Assembly: GCA_051004815.1 (NCBI GenBank)
Contig: JBPCJY010000234.1
Coordinates: 1-22,759, forward strand
Length of the DNA: 22,759 nt
Reading direction: 5' to 3'
Source: JBBQXY01 sp051004815
GTDB lineage: Bacteria > Chloroflexota > Ktedonobacteria > Ktedonobacterales > Ktedonobacteraceae
Shown: positions 5,984 to 14,167 of the stretch, one piece after another
Position numbering within the stretch: position 1 is the stretch's first letter
Layout: each line of letters begins with the position of its first letter
The notes under the pieces: model-generated
What the model saw: only the letters and a program-made list of their open reading frames with translations
Database searches by the model: none
Told to the model about the DNA's origin: nothing
Position numbers and translations under genes: made by a program

Positions 5984-7375
5984 ATGGCGGAAACAACACA
6001 TTACGATGCGATAGTCATTGGAGCGGGCCAGGCTGGTGGCCCACTTTCTACTGCTTTAGCACAGGCGGGATGGCACACAGCTATTATTGAACGCATTCAT
6101 GTAGGTGGTACCTGTATCAATGAGGGGTGTACTCCTACAAAAACCATGGTTGCCAGTGCTCGTGTAGCCTATCTCGCGAAACGAGCTGCCGACTATGGTG
6201 TGCAGACAGGCCCAATCAGCGTGGATATGACGGTGGTACGCAAGCGGAAACGCGATATCGTCGATAGTTTTCGCAATAGCAGTCAGAGTCGTATTGAAAG
6301 TGCTAAGGGAGTCGATCTCCTGATGGGTGAGGCACATTTTACTGGCCCCAAGGCTGTAGAGGTGCGGATGCAAAGCGGCGAGGTACGGCAGTTAACGGCG
6401 AGTACTATTTTTATCAATGCTGGTGCGCGTCCTTCCGTATCAACTATTCCGGGCATAGAGTCTGTCCCAACGCTCAATTCCACCACCGTTATGGAACTGG
6501 ATACTGTGCCCCAACACCTGTTAGTGATAGGCGGCGGCTATGTTGGGCTGGAATTTGGGCAGATGTTCCGGCGTTTCGGCAGCGCGGTCACTATTATCCA
6601 GCGTGGGGCGCATCTATTGGCGCGTGAAGATGACGATGTGGCAGATGAAGTGGCCAGGATCATGCACGAAGACGGTATAGAATTGCTGCTGCAAACTACG
6701 CCTTTGCGTGCCGAGAAGTTGAGCGATGGGACAATTCAACTTACGCTCAAGACACCACAGGGGGAACAAACCATCCAGGGTTCGCACTTGCTTGTCGCGG
6801 CAGGACGCACGCCCAATACCGATTGGTTGAATTTGTCCGCGACAGGTGTAGCCACCGACAAACAGGGTTTTATCCAGGTCAATGAGCAGCTAGAAACCAA
6901 TGTAGCGGGTATCTATGCGCTTGGTGATATTAAGGGTGGCCCGGCCTTTACGCATATTTCCTACGATGATTTCCGCATCATTCGCACCAATCTCATTGAA
7001 AAAGGCCACGCCACTATCCATGATCGCCTGGTGCCGTATACCGTCTTTATTGACCCACAACTTGGCCGTATCGGCTTGAGCGAAACCGAGGCCAAAGCGC
7101 AAGGGCGCAACGTGCGGGTCGCGAAGATGCCGATGGACTATGTTGCCAGAGCATTGGAAGTGGACGAGTCGCGTGGTTTCATGAAGGCCATCGTGGATGC
7201 CGAAAGTTCGCGGATTTTGGGTTGTGCCGTGTTGGGTCTGGAGGGCGGAGAGATCATGGCTATGCTTGAGATTGCCATGCTAGGCAAGCTGTCCTATACC
7301 GTGCTGCGCGATGGCATCTTTGCCCATCCAACCTTGGCGGAATCATTGAATAACCTGTTCTCATCATTCGAATAA
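5984..7375 (+). CDS. Flavin disulfide oxidoreductase, mercuric reductase/lipoamide dehydrogenase-like
   Basis: The product is 463 residues. An N-terminal FAD motif (DAIVIGAGQAGGP, 8-20) is followed by the redox disulfide GGTCINEGCTPTKT (Cys44, Cys49). An NAD(P)-binding fold follows with VIGGGYVGLEFGQ (181-193), then FAD contact GIYALGDI and a dimerisation domain ending FAHPTLAES, with His448 and Glu453 as the usual proton-relay pair. The C-x4-C with PTKT resembles MerA, but the N-terminal metal-binding domain and C-terminal Cys pair of true mercuric reductases are absent. The protein stops 10 residues after the Glu. The substrate is therefore open. The start is ATG 5984; a further upstream ATG at 5939 lies inside tnpB. 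AGAAAGG lies 13 bases upstream, a weak spacing. The tnpB right end lies directly in front and may have displaced or supplied its promoter. Confidence 0.85.
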   Translation: MAETTHYDAIVIGAGQAGGPLSTALAQAGWHTAIIERIHVGGTCINEGCTPTKTMVASARVAYLAKRAADYGVQTGPISVDMTVVRKRKRDIVDSFRNSSQSRIESAKGVDLLMGEAHFTGPKAVEVRMQSGEVRQLTASTIFINAGARPSVSTIPGIESVPTLNSTTVMELDTVPQHLLVIGGGYVGLEFGQMFRRFGSAVTIIQRGAHLLAREDDDVADEVARIMHEDGIELLLQTTPLRAEKLSDGTIQLTLKTPQGEQTIQGSHLLVAAGRTPNTDWLNLSATGVATDKQGFIQVNEQLETNVAGIYALGDIKGGPAFTHISYDDFRIIRTNLIEKGHATIHDRLVPYTVFIDPQLGRIGLSETEAKAQGRNVRVAKMPMDYVARALEVDESRGFMKAIVDAESSRILGCAVLGLEGGEIMAMLEIAMLGKLSYTVLRDGIFAHPTLAESLNNLFSSFE

Positions 7376-7391
7376 GATGGATGTAGTAAGC

Positions 7392-7437
7392 GTAGGGCGC
7401 GATTTATCGCCGCCACCGCCGATAAATCGCGCCCTAC
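7392..7437. repeat. Perfect 18-bp-arm palindrome, GTAGGGCGCGATTTATCG
   Basis: Arms 7392-7409 and 7420-7437 are exact reverse complements around a 10-base loop (CCGCCACCGC). It starts 17 bases after the oxidoreductase stop and could act as its terminator, but no T-run follows. The half-site seen at 15872-15888 supports a dispersed repeat family. Confidence 0.7.
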
Positions 7438-7609
7438 AGAGCGTTTGTAAGTTTAAGTGAGATGCGTGCTCCCAATTTCTGTGAGATAGAGCATGGCGTT
7501 ATTACGTAATTTGCAGTATGATATATTGTAGGGTTACTCGATATATCTTAATAAGGGTGGTGTGGTGAGTGAGGCGTGGGTATGATGACTATCAAGGAGC
7601 AGCGTCAAT
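7438..7609. promoter_or_regulatory. Upstream region of the WD40 kinase gene
   Basis: No gene is seen. ATTACGTAAT (7501-7510) is a perfect 10-bp palindrome and a possible operator, next to an AT-rich stretch with a -10-like TATGAT (7517-7522) lacking a good -35. AAGGAG at 7594-7599 is the kinase gene's ribosome binding site. Confidence 0.3.
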
Positions 7610-9829
7610 ATGGCTTCCTCGATCTTCTGTAGCAACTGTGGAGTGGAAAACCAGCCACAGTCAATATATTGTAATGCTTGTGGTTCTGCTCTACAGGACA
7701 GTATCTCCATGGCAACTGTATCATCTGCCCCACTGGCCTCGCTCTCTCAAACTGGGCTACTGCTAGCTGACCATATTCTGCACGAGCGATATCGCATCCT
7801 GCAAGAGATCGGCCAGGGTGGCTTTGGGGCTGTATATAAGGCCACGGATACGCGTATCGCGGATAGAATGGTAGCCATCAAAGAGATGCGGCAGGGGAGC
7901 ACCAGCACACAGGAGATTTCCGATACCACGGAATCCTTTAAGCAAGAGGCTTTCATGTTGGCCCGGCTTAAGCACCCCAACCTGCCGAGCATTTACGATT
8001 ATTTTACAGAGGCTGGTCGTTGCTATGTTGTGATGGATTTTATCGAGGGTGAGACATTGGAAGATTACTTGGCGCGAGGTGGCAATGGACGTCCTCCAGG
8101 TATCCCGCTGTCGGTTTCTGAGGTGTTGCAGATTGGTATTCAGCTGTGTAATGTGCTGGATTACCTGCATACACGCCAGCCACCCATCATCTTTCGCGAT
8201 CTCAAACCATCCAATATTATGCGAGCTGTCGATGGACAGCTCTACCTGATTGACTTCGGCATTGCGCGTATCTTCAAACAAGGCAAAACGAATGACACTA
8301 CCGCCCTTGGTTCGCCTGGTTACGCCGCCCCGGAACAATATGGCAAAGCACAGTCAACGCCGCGCTCCGATATCTATGCCTTGGGCGTCACCATGCATGA
8401 ACTCTTGACTGGCAGTGACCCCTCGCTTTCGCCATTCATTTTCGCTTCACCTGTTCTTCCTGGCTATGCCGAGTTGAGTAGTTTGATTCTGCGCATGGTG
8501 GAGAAGAATCCTGAAGATAGGCCGTCGAACGTCGCATATATCAAACTGGAACTAGAGCGTATGGCCACGGGACGTCCTCCGGGCCTGATGGAACTTCCGC
8601 CCAATCCGGTGAATAAGCAAAACATTCCCCCGCTCATGCCGCCGCCAACATCGCCCGGTAGTTATCAGATACCAACGTCGTATCAGTCCGAGGACAGCTC
8701 GCAACGGATGCGCATGGCTTACCAACCTGATCCTCAGACGTATCATCCGCCTTACCAACAATCCTACTTGCCACCTTATCAGCAGCCGACTCGTGCTAAA
8801 GGCGGCATCTCGCGGCGTAGTGTGGTGATTGGCCTGGTGAGCCTGGTGGTAGGTGGTAGCCTCATTTCGCAAGTTTTCTCACGACATCATGATAGTCATT
8901 CATTCCAGTATGACCAGAATGGTGATCAGAACGCAAACTATGGGCCGGGAGGAAATAATACCTTTCTGCCAGCTGGCCTTTCTCCCAGTGTGCTGCTTGG
9001 TCTCGCGTGGTCGCCGGATGGCAAGTCTATCGCTACTGGTGCTGGCAGTGGCACAATTCAGATTCTAGATGCCAGTAACCGATCTGTGCGTTTAACGTAT
9101 ACAGGTCACTCGAACGGCGTTTCTGCTGTGGCATGGTCGCCCGATAGTAAACGTATTGCCTCGGCGAGCTATGATCAGACGGTACAGGTGTGGGATGCCC
9201 AGACGGGCCAGAGTCTCCTTACCTATTCTGACTATAATAGCCCTGTGCTAACCGTCGCGTGGTCGCCCGACGGCAAGTATCTGTTATCGGGTAGTGAAGA
9301 TCACCAACTAAAAGTCTGGGATGCCACTACGGGAACAACCATCGGCACTGATTATGGACATGAAGACCAGGTAACAAGTGTCGCGTGGTCGCCGGATGGA
9401 CTGCATGTTGCTTCAGGGAGCGCGGATCAGACCGTCATGGTGTTACAGGCTAATCCACTGACTCCAGTGTACACCTATCAGGGGCATAGCGATGTGGTGC
9501 AAGCTATCGCGTGGTCGCCGAATGGTAAGCGCATTGCTTCTGCCAGCAACGATCAAACCGTACAACTATGGGATGTGACCAATGGCGGGAATGCCTACAT
9601 CTATCGTGGCCATAGCGACCAGGTTTGGGCCGTCGCATGGTCGCCCGATGGCAAACACATTGCCTCTGGCTCCTTTGATGATACGATGCAAGTCTGGCGA
9701 GCGAGCGATGGCAAACTGGTGCATTCATCTCAGGATGGTTCCCAGGTCGTATCAGTGGCCTGGTCGCCCGATGGACACACGGTTGTCTGGGGTGATGGTG
9801 ATGGAGAGATAGGGAAAGAGCAGGTGTAG
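7610..9829 (+). CDS. Membrane Ser/Thr protein kinase with zinc ribbon and WD40 beta-propeller
   Basis: The product is 739 residues. Domains in order: a four-Cys zinc ribbon (Cys7, 10, 21, 24); a bacterial PknB-type kinase (about 61-318) with glycine loop IGQGGFGAVYKA, Lys91, FRDLKPSN (catalytic Asp197, with Phe instead of His before RD), DFG (215-217) and APEQYG; a Pro/Gln/Tyr-rich linker (322-395); a membrane span at about 404-421 preceded by SRR; then seven WD40 blades each opening with AWSPDGK or close (about 461-739), the last short. The kinase would be cytoplasmic and the propeller outside, as a sensor or scaffold. AAGGAG lies ten bases before the ATG. The gene ends six bases before the sugar-acid operon, so co-transcription is plausible. 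Substrates are unknown. Confidence 0.93.
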   Translation: MASSIFCSNCGVENQPQSIYCNACGSALQDSISMATVSSAPLASLSQTGLLLADHILHERYRILQEIGQGGFGAVYKATDTRIADRMVAIKEMRQGSTSTQEISDTTESFKQEAFMLARLKHPNLPSIYDYFTEAGRCYVVMDFIEGETLEDYLARGGNGRPPGIPLSVSEVLQIGIQLCNVLDYLHTRQPPIIFRDLKPSNIMRAVDGQLYLIDFGIARIFKQGKTNDTTALGSPGYAAPEQYGKAQSTPRSDIYALGVTMHELLTGSDPSLSPFIFASPVLPGYAELSSLILRMVEKNPEDRPSNVAYIKLELERMATGRPPGLMELPPNPVNKQNIPPLMPPPTSPGSYQIPTSYQSEDSSQRMRMAYQPDPQTYHPPYQQSYLPPYQQPTRAKGGISRRSVVIGLVSLVVGGSLISQVFSRHHDSHSFQYDQNGDQNANYGPGGNNTFLPAGLSPSVLLGLAWSPDGKSIATGAGSGTIQILDASNRSVRLTYTGHSNGVSAVAWSPDSKRIASASYDQTVQVWDAQTGQSLLTYSDYNSPVLTVAWSPDGKYLLSGSEDHQLKVWDATTGTTIGTDYGHEDQVTSVAWSPDGLHVASGSADQTVMVLQANPLTPVYTYQGHSDVVQAIAWSPNGKRIASASNDQTVQLWDVTNGGNAYIYRGHSDQVWAVAWSPDGKHIASGSFDDTMQVWRASDGKLVHSSQDGSQVVSVAWSPDGHTVVWGDGDGEIGKEQV

Positions 9830-9835
9830 GCTAGT

Positions 9836-10651
9836 ATGAAACAACAGGAAGCAGGAACCCAGGTTCCTTTGATCTACGTCACGGCGAATAGCTTGATGAG
9901 TGAGGATGTATCTCTAGAGAGCGCAGTGCAGATCGCAAAAGATGCGGGAGCGGATGGTTTCGAGTTGCGGAGAGAGCTCTTAGCGTCGGGAATGCAACCA
10001 TTTGAGATACAGAGCTTGCGTTCGCAACTGGAACAGTTGCGATCACCGCCAGCTTACTCGGTACCGGAGCCACTTTTCGAGGAAGGACGCCTGCAACGAG
10101 ATTTCCTTCGGCAAGTGCTTGCCGAGGCACGTTCCTTTGGTTGTCACTTTGTTAAGTTTTCCCCTTTCGGCAAACTACCCGACGAGAGTGAGTTCGTCGC
10201 ACTCAGTACCCTGCTTGCCGAGTTACAGCAGGAAGCACCCTACATGAAGATCATGCTTGAAAATGACCAGACCGCGGCGAGTGGTCAGCTAGCGCAGTGG
10301 GTGCGCTTCTTTGAGCAGGCGGTGGTCTTCAATTGTCCTATAGGGATGACCTTCGATCTGGGCAACTGGGACTGCGTAGGGGTAGAGGCGACAGAGGCTG
10401 CGCAATTGTTAGGCCGCTTTGTTACGTATGTCCATGTTAAGTCAGTAGAACTCAAAGATAAGCTCTGGGTTTCACGCCCTATATCCTTCTCATCAACTCC
10501 CCATCCAGCTCTCCTGTATCTAGCCTCCAATGCTCCGCGTGCAATCGAATTTCCCATTGCCGCGGCAGATCGTGCTACCCTCATCACGAGATTACACACC
10601 TACATCACATGGCTTCGTGCTGGTAGCTTTGCAACTTTACCTGTGGCGTAA
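9836..10651 (+). CDS. kguE: KguE-like sugar phosphate isomerase/epimerase (TIM barrel)
   Basis: The product is 271 residues of the xylose-isomerase-like/AP-endonuclease-2 TIM barrel fold. Likely metal-ligand strands can be picked out: GFELRRE (about 42), IMLENDQTA (with Glu), MTFDLGNWDCVG (Asp), YVHVKSV (His) and AIEFPI (Glu). The call KguE rests mainly on context: it is followed by a PfkB kinase, an ACS transporter and a 2-hydroxyacid dehydrogenase, the order of kguE-K-T-D in Pseudomonas. The exact reaction of KguE is not settled even there. The start lies six bases after the kinase gene and lacks a strong Shine-Dalgarno sequence, which would fit translational coupling. Alternative: another sugar isomerase or hydroxypyruvate-isomerase-like enzyme. 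Confidence 0.75.
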   Translation: MKQQEAGTQVPLIYVTANSLMSEDVSLESAVQIAKDAGADGFELRRELLASGMQPFEIQSLRSQLEQLRSPPAYSVPEPLFEEGRLQRDFLRQVLAEARSFGCHFVKFSPFGKLPDESEFVALSTLLAELQQEAPYMKIMLENDQTAASGQLAQWVRFFEQAVVFNCPIGMTFDLGNWDCVGVEATEAAQLLGRFVTYVHVKSVELKDKLWVSRPISFSSTPHPALLYLASNAPRAIEFPIAAADRATLITRLHTYITWLRAGSFATLPVA

Positions 10652-10696
10652 GAGTGTCATTAGTGTAGAAGTATCATCGGTGTAGGAGTATCAAAG
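10646..10696. repeat. Three tandem 17-bp units between kguE and kguK
   Basis: Units at 10663-10679 and 10680-10696 both follow the pattern GTGTAGRAGTATCA and differ at three positions. A more diverged copy at 10646-10662 includes the kguE stop codon. The last unit runs into AAAGGAG, the kguK ribosome binding site. It is probably a slippage duplication, perhaps affecting spacing or mRNA structure. Confidence 0.5.
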
Positions 10697-10706
10697 GAGA
10701 AAATCC

Positions 10707-11732
10707 ATGCACCAGTTGGATGTCGTCGTTTTTGGTGAGGCGATGGCAATGTTTATTGCTGATGACCCTTTGCCACTGGATGAAGCCAACCACTATACCA
10801 GGGCTGTCGCTGGGGCGGAAGTCAATGTTGCCGTTGGTCTCTCACGTCTGGGTCTGCGTGTTGGATGGATAAGTAGGTTGGGTAACGATCCTCTGGGGAG
10901 ATACCTGCTGAACGAGATACATCAGGCCGGACCTGACACAACACGGGTTCTCTTTGATGAGGTGCATCCAACAGGATTTCAGTTGAAAAGCAAGGTGATC
11001 GAGGGCGACCCTGAAGTGGTCTATTTTCGGAGAGGTTCTGCTGCCAGCTACATGGCCCCCCATGAGGAGGACGATGCCTATCTCCGTAGTGCCAGGCATT
11101 TGCACGTAACAGGTATTCCACCAGCACTTTCGGAGACATGCCGTCGGTATACGTATCATGCCATTGAACAAGCACGCGCCGCGGGGATGAGCATCTCATT
11201 CGACCCCAACCTTCGTCCAACTCTGTGGGGGAATGAACAGGAGATGCGCCAGGTAATCAACGATATCGCGGCGAAAGCGGATTGGATTTTTCCGGGCCTG
11301 AGTGAAGGAACTCTACTCACCGGTTTCACTGAGCCAGAAGATATCGCCAACTTTTACTTTGAAAAAGGAGTAAAGCTCGTCGCAATTAAATTGGGCTTGC
11401 TCGGTTCGTGTCTCTTCACCCCTGCGCTGCGCCACGATCTGCCCATATTTGCCGTGGAAGTCGTGGACACCGTGGGAGCGGGTGATGGCTTCGCAGTAGG
11501 GATCATCAGCGGCATGCTCGACGGCCTTGACCCCCTGCACAGTCTCGAACGCGGGAACGCGATTGGTGCCCTTGCGGTGACATCGCGTGGTGATATGGAT
11601 GGTCTTCCTAGCCATGAAATACTCGGTAGCTTTCTACAAGCAGCCGCAAGTTCAAGTAGTGCCTCATTTATGACTGAAAAGCCGTTGCCTCCAGCATCTA
11701 CAGAAGGCATAAGCATCGCCACACAGGAGTAA
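10707..11732 (+). CDS. kguK: 2-ketogluconate kinase (PfkB family)
   Basis: The product is 341 residues of the ribokinase/PfkB family. The N-terminal signature is DVVVFGEAMAMFIAD...AGAEVNVAVGLSRLG (5-49). The C-terminal signature DTVGAGDGFAVG (254-265) includes catalytic Asp260 and the anion hole. FQLKS, VYFRRGSAAS and SFDPNLRPTLW are typical of 2-keto-3-deoxygluconate and 2-ketogluconate kinases. Its place between an epimerase-like gene and an ACS transporter favours 2-ketogluconate as substrate, giving 2-keto-6-phosphogluconate; KDG kinase is the alternative, as Eda lies downstream. AAAGGAG stands seven bases before the ATG. A Ser-rich tail (about 310-341) follows the domain. The stop is five bases before the transporter start. 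Confidence 0.83.
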   Translation: MHQLDVVVFGEAMAMFIADDPLPLDEANHYTRAVAGAEVNVAVGLSRLGLRVGWISRLGNDPLGRYLLNEIHQAGPDTTRVLFDEVHPTGFQLKSKVIEGDPEVVYFRRGSAASYMAPHEEDDAYLRSARHLHVTGIPPALSETCRRYTYHAIEQARAAGMSISFDPNLRPTLWGNEQEMRQVINDIAAKADWIFPGLSEGTLLTGFTEPEDIANFYFEKGVKLVAIKLGLLGSCLFTPALRHDLPIFAVEVVDTVGAGDGFAVGIISGMLDGLDPLHSLERGNAIGALAVTSRGDMDGLPSHEILGSFLQAAASSSSASFMTEKPLPPASTEGISIATQE

Positions 11733-11737
11733 GCTCC

Positions 11738-13063
11738 ATGGAAGAACAAAACATCGTCGCTATAGAGCAAGGAAAGCTCGCACAGAGTCGTTGGATACGG
11801 CTCATACCACTTATCTTTATTACGTATAGCCTCGCGTATCTCGATCGTGTGAATTTTGGCTTCGGGGCCGCCGGAGGGCTAGAGAAAACGCTGGGCATTA
11901 CAGCAAACATTTCCTCATTGCTGAGTGCCACGTTCTTCCTGGGATATTTCTTTTTCCAGATTCCTGGCGCAAATTACGCGGAAAAGCGTAGTGCGAAGCA
12001 TCTCGTGTTCTGGGCACTCATCGCCTGGGGCATTTTAGCCTCTCTCCAAGGGGTCATCACGAACATTCCGTTGCTGGTGATTGATCGGTTCTTGCTGGGC
12101 ATGGTGGAAGGCGTGGTACTGCCAGGCATGCTCGTCTTTCTCACGCACTGGTTTACCAAACGCGAACGGTCGCGGGCCAACACCTTTTTGATTCTCGGCA
12201 ATCCCGTCACCGTGCTGTGGGCTTCGATCCTTTCTGGCTATCTGATTCAGTGGCTAGGCTGGCAGAATATGTTCATTCTCGAAGGCATCCCGTCGATCAT
12301 CTGGGCCTTCATTTGGCTCAAGGTCGTGAATAACCGCCCGACAGAAGCGAAATGGCTGTCGCATCCAGATGCGGAAGCGGTTGAGCGTGTACTGAGCCAG
12401 GAACAGCAAGGGATAACCAAAGTCAAGAGTTACTGGAACGCGTTTCGTCTGCCACGCGTCATGCTCCTCTCCGCACAATACTTCTTCTGGAGTATTGGCG
12501 TCTACGGGTTTGTGCTCTGGTTGCCGTCTATTATCAAGGTGGGTTCTAAACAGGGGCTTGGCATCACCGGTCTGCTATCGGCGGTTCCCTACGTGCTGGC
12601 AATCATTCTGATGCTGGTAGCCTCGTACTATTCTGACCGTACAATGGAACGCAAGTTGTTTGTGTGGCCCTTCTTGCTGGCAGGTGCCATCGCATTCTAC
12701 ATCTCCTACCTCATTGGTCCCTCCAATTTCTGGCTGTCGTTTCTCTTGTTGGTGATAGCGGGTGGCTGTATGTACGCGCCTTATGGCCCATTCTTCGCCA
12801 TCCCACCAGAGATTCTGCCGCGCAACGTCTCAGGTGAGGCCACAGCACTGATCAATAGCATGGGAGCACTCGGTTCCTTTGTCGGTGTATATGTTGTGGG
12901 CTATCTCAATGGAGCTACAGGTGGCAATGGAGCCGGGTTCGTCTTCATGGCGGCTTCTCTTGTAGTGGCAGTGGTCTGTACCATCGCGGTGAGGGTGCCG
13001 CATGTAGTTGTACAGTCAATTGCGCCATCGCCTGAAATGGGTGAAGCCACTCGCAGCGCGTAA
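11738..13063 (+). CDS. kguT: MFS transporter, anion:cation symporter family (2-ketogluconate-type)
   Basis: The product is 441 residues with about 12 membrane spans. RWIRLIPLIFITYSLAYLDR (18-37) with VNFGF after it is the ACS-family opening also seen in 2-ketogluconate, hexuronate and glucarate transporters. EKRSAKH and KRERSRANTFLILGNPVT follow at the cytoplasmic loops, and LEGIPSIIWA (about 185) is typical of the family. The substrate is inferred from the neighbours as 2-ketogluconate, brought in with protons. AGGAG at 11725-11729 lies eight bases before the ATG. It sits between the kinase and dehydrogenase genes on the same strand with short gaps (5 and 51 bases). Confidence 0.85.
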   Translation: MEEQNIVAIEQGKLAQSRWIRLIPLIFITYSLAYLDRVNFGFGAAGGLEKTLGITANISSLLSATFFLGYFFFQIPGANYAEKRSAKHLVFWALIAWGILASLQGVITNIPLLVIDRFLLGMVEGVVLPGMLVFLTHWFTKRERSRANTFLILGNPVTVLWASILSGYLIQWLGWQNMFILEGIPSIIWAFIWLKVVNNRPTEAKWLSHPDAEAVERVLSQEQQGITKVKSYWNAFRLPRVMLLSAQYFFWSIGVYGFVLWLPSIIKVGSKQGLGITGLLSAVPYVLAIILMLVASYYSDRTMERKLFVWPFLLAGAIAFYISYLIGPSNFWLSFLLLVIAGGCMYAPYGPFFAIPPEILPRNVSGEATALINSMGALGSFVGVYVVGYLNGATGGNGAGFVFMAASLVVAVVCTIAVRVPHVVVQSIAPSPEMGEATRSA

Positions 13064-13114
13064 GGCGATTTAGCGAGATGGCATACCGAACCTATGTTCC
13101 GCGGAGGAAAACAT

Positions 13115-14149
13115 ATGACCGATGCAAAAGACACATCGACTCAGGTGCTCGTCACCATTCCTTTTGAGTCGCGCTGGCAGGAACAGCTCAAAAATCTCTC
13201 ACCTGCGCTTCATGTTGAACAGCACACCGTTCACAAGGCGCAAGAGATTCCCGACGCGCTGTGGCGAGATGTAGAGATACTGTATACCTCCAGCAAAATC
13301 CTCCCTTCGCCAGCACAGGCACCAAAACTTCGCCTGGTGCAACTCTACTCGGCGGGTGCGGATAGCGCGATGAATTCCCCACTCTTTGAATCTTCGGTAC
13401 TTTTCAGTACCATGAGTGGGGTACACGCGGTGAATGCCGCTGAATACGTATGTATGATGATACTGGCCTGGTTCCATAAGTTCCCAACCATGCTTGAGTG
13501 GAAGCAAGGTGGGAAGTGGCCCCCAAGCGAGGAGCGTCATGCCATGTTTATGCCAGAAGAATTGATGGGGAAGACCATCGGTATCGCAGGGTATGGTAGC
13601 ATCGGGCGTCAGGTGGCCAAAGTTGCCAAAGCCTTCGGCATGCGCGTGCTGGCGATGCAGCACGGAACAGATCATCGAGATCATGGGTTTTTGTTCCCTG
13701 ACGTTGGCGATCCTGACGGCACTCTGCCCGAACGGTACTACCCATCTGACCAATTACACCCGCTTTTGCATGAGAGTGATGTTGTCGTTGTCACTCTCCC
13801 ATTGACCCCTGAGACGCGTGGCGTGTTCGATGCTGCTGCATTTCAGGCGATGAAGCGCACGGCCTTCTTTGTGAATGTTGCCAGAGGAGGTGTCTGTGAC
13901 GATGAGGCATTGGTGCATGCTCTGCAAGAGAAAGAGATTGCAGGGGCCGCGTTAGATGTTTTTGGTAAGGAGCCTTTACCTCCTGACAATCCATTGTGGC
14001 ACCTTCCTAATGTGTTCATGAGTCCGCACATTATGGGGTCAACGCCCAAGTACGATGAACGAGCCGCTATGATCTTCATAGAGAATGTGCGTCGCTACTT
14101 ACATGGCAAGCCACTTTATAATGTTGTGGACAAGAAGCGAGGGTATTAA
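13115..14149 (+). CDS. kguD: D-2-hydroxyacid dehydrogenase, probable 2-keto-6-phosphogluconate reductase
   Basis: The product is 344 residues. The NAD(P) fold has MGKTIGIAGYGSIGRQVAK (151-169, GxGxxG). Catalytic residues are Arg257 (VNVARGG), Glu286 (FGKEPLP) and His305 (SPHIMGSTP). By context it should reduce 2-keto-6-phosphogluconate to 6-phosphogluconate, as KguD does. It carries a longer segment between strands (about 184-215, with HGFLFPDVGDPDG) that resembles other dehydrogenase subgroups (GhrA/phosphoglycerate dehydrogenase-like), so it may be a different subfamily doing the same job. The ATG at 13115 is chosen because GGAGG at 13103-13107 is seven bases upstream; ATG 13094 would place this inside the gene. 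The KDPG aldolase gene follows after 18 bases. Confidence 0.78.
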   Translation: MTDAKDTSTQVLVTIPFESRWQEQLKNLSPALHVEQHTVHKAQEIPDALWRDVEILYTSSKILPSPAQAPKLRLVQLYSAGADSAMNSPLFESSVLFSTMSGVHAVNAAEYVCMMILAWFHKFPTMLEWKQGGKWPPSEERHAMFMPEELMGKTIGIAGYGSIGRQVAKVAKAFGMRVLAMQHGTDHRDHGFLFPDVGDPDGTLPERYYPSDQLHPLLHESDVVVVTLPLTPETRGVFDAAAFQAMKRTAFFVNVARGGVCDDEALVHALQEKEIAGAALDVFGKEPLPPDNPLWHLPNVFMSPHIMGSTPKYDERAAMIFIENVRRYLHGKPLYNVVDKKRGY

Positions 14150-14167
14150 AGCAGAGGGAGAAAGGCC

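Noticed and set aside
5984..7375. True mercuric reductase (merA).
   Set aside because: There is no heavy-metal-binding N-terminal domain, no C-terminal Cys pair and no mer genes nearby.
8188..8217. Phe instead of His in the kinase HRD motif as a sign of a dead kinase.
   Set aside because: Lys91, Asp197, DFG and APE are all present, and FRDLKPSN occurs in other bacterial kinases as I recall.
8809..8875. SRRSVVIG before the kinase membrane span as a Tat signal.
   Set aside because: It is internal, after a large cytoplasmic kinase domain; arginines next to a membrane span fit the positive-inside rule.
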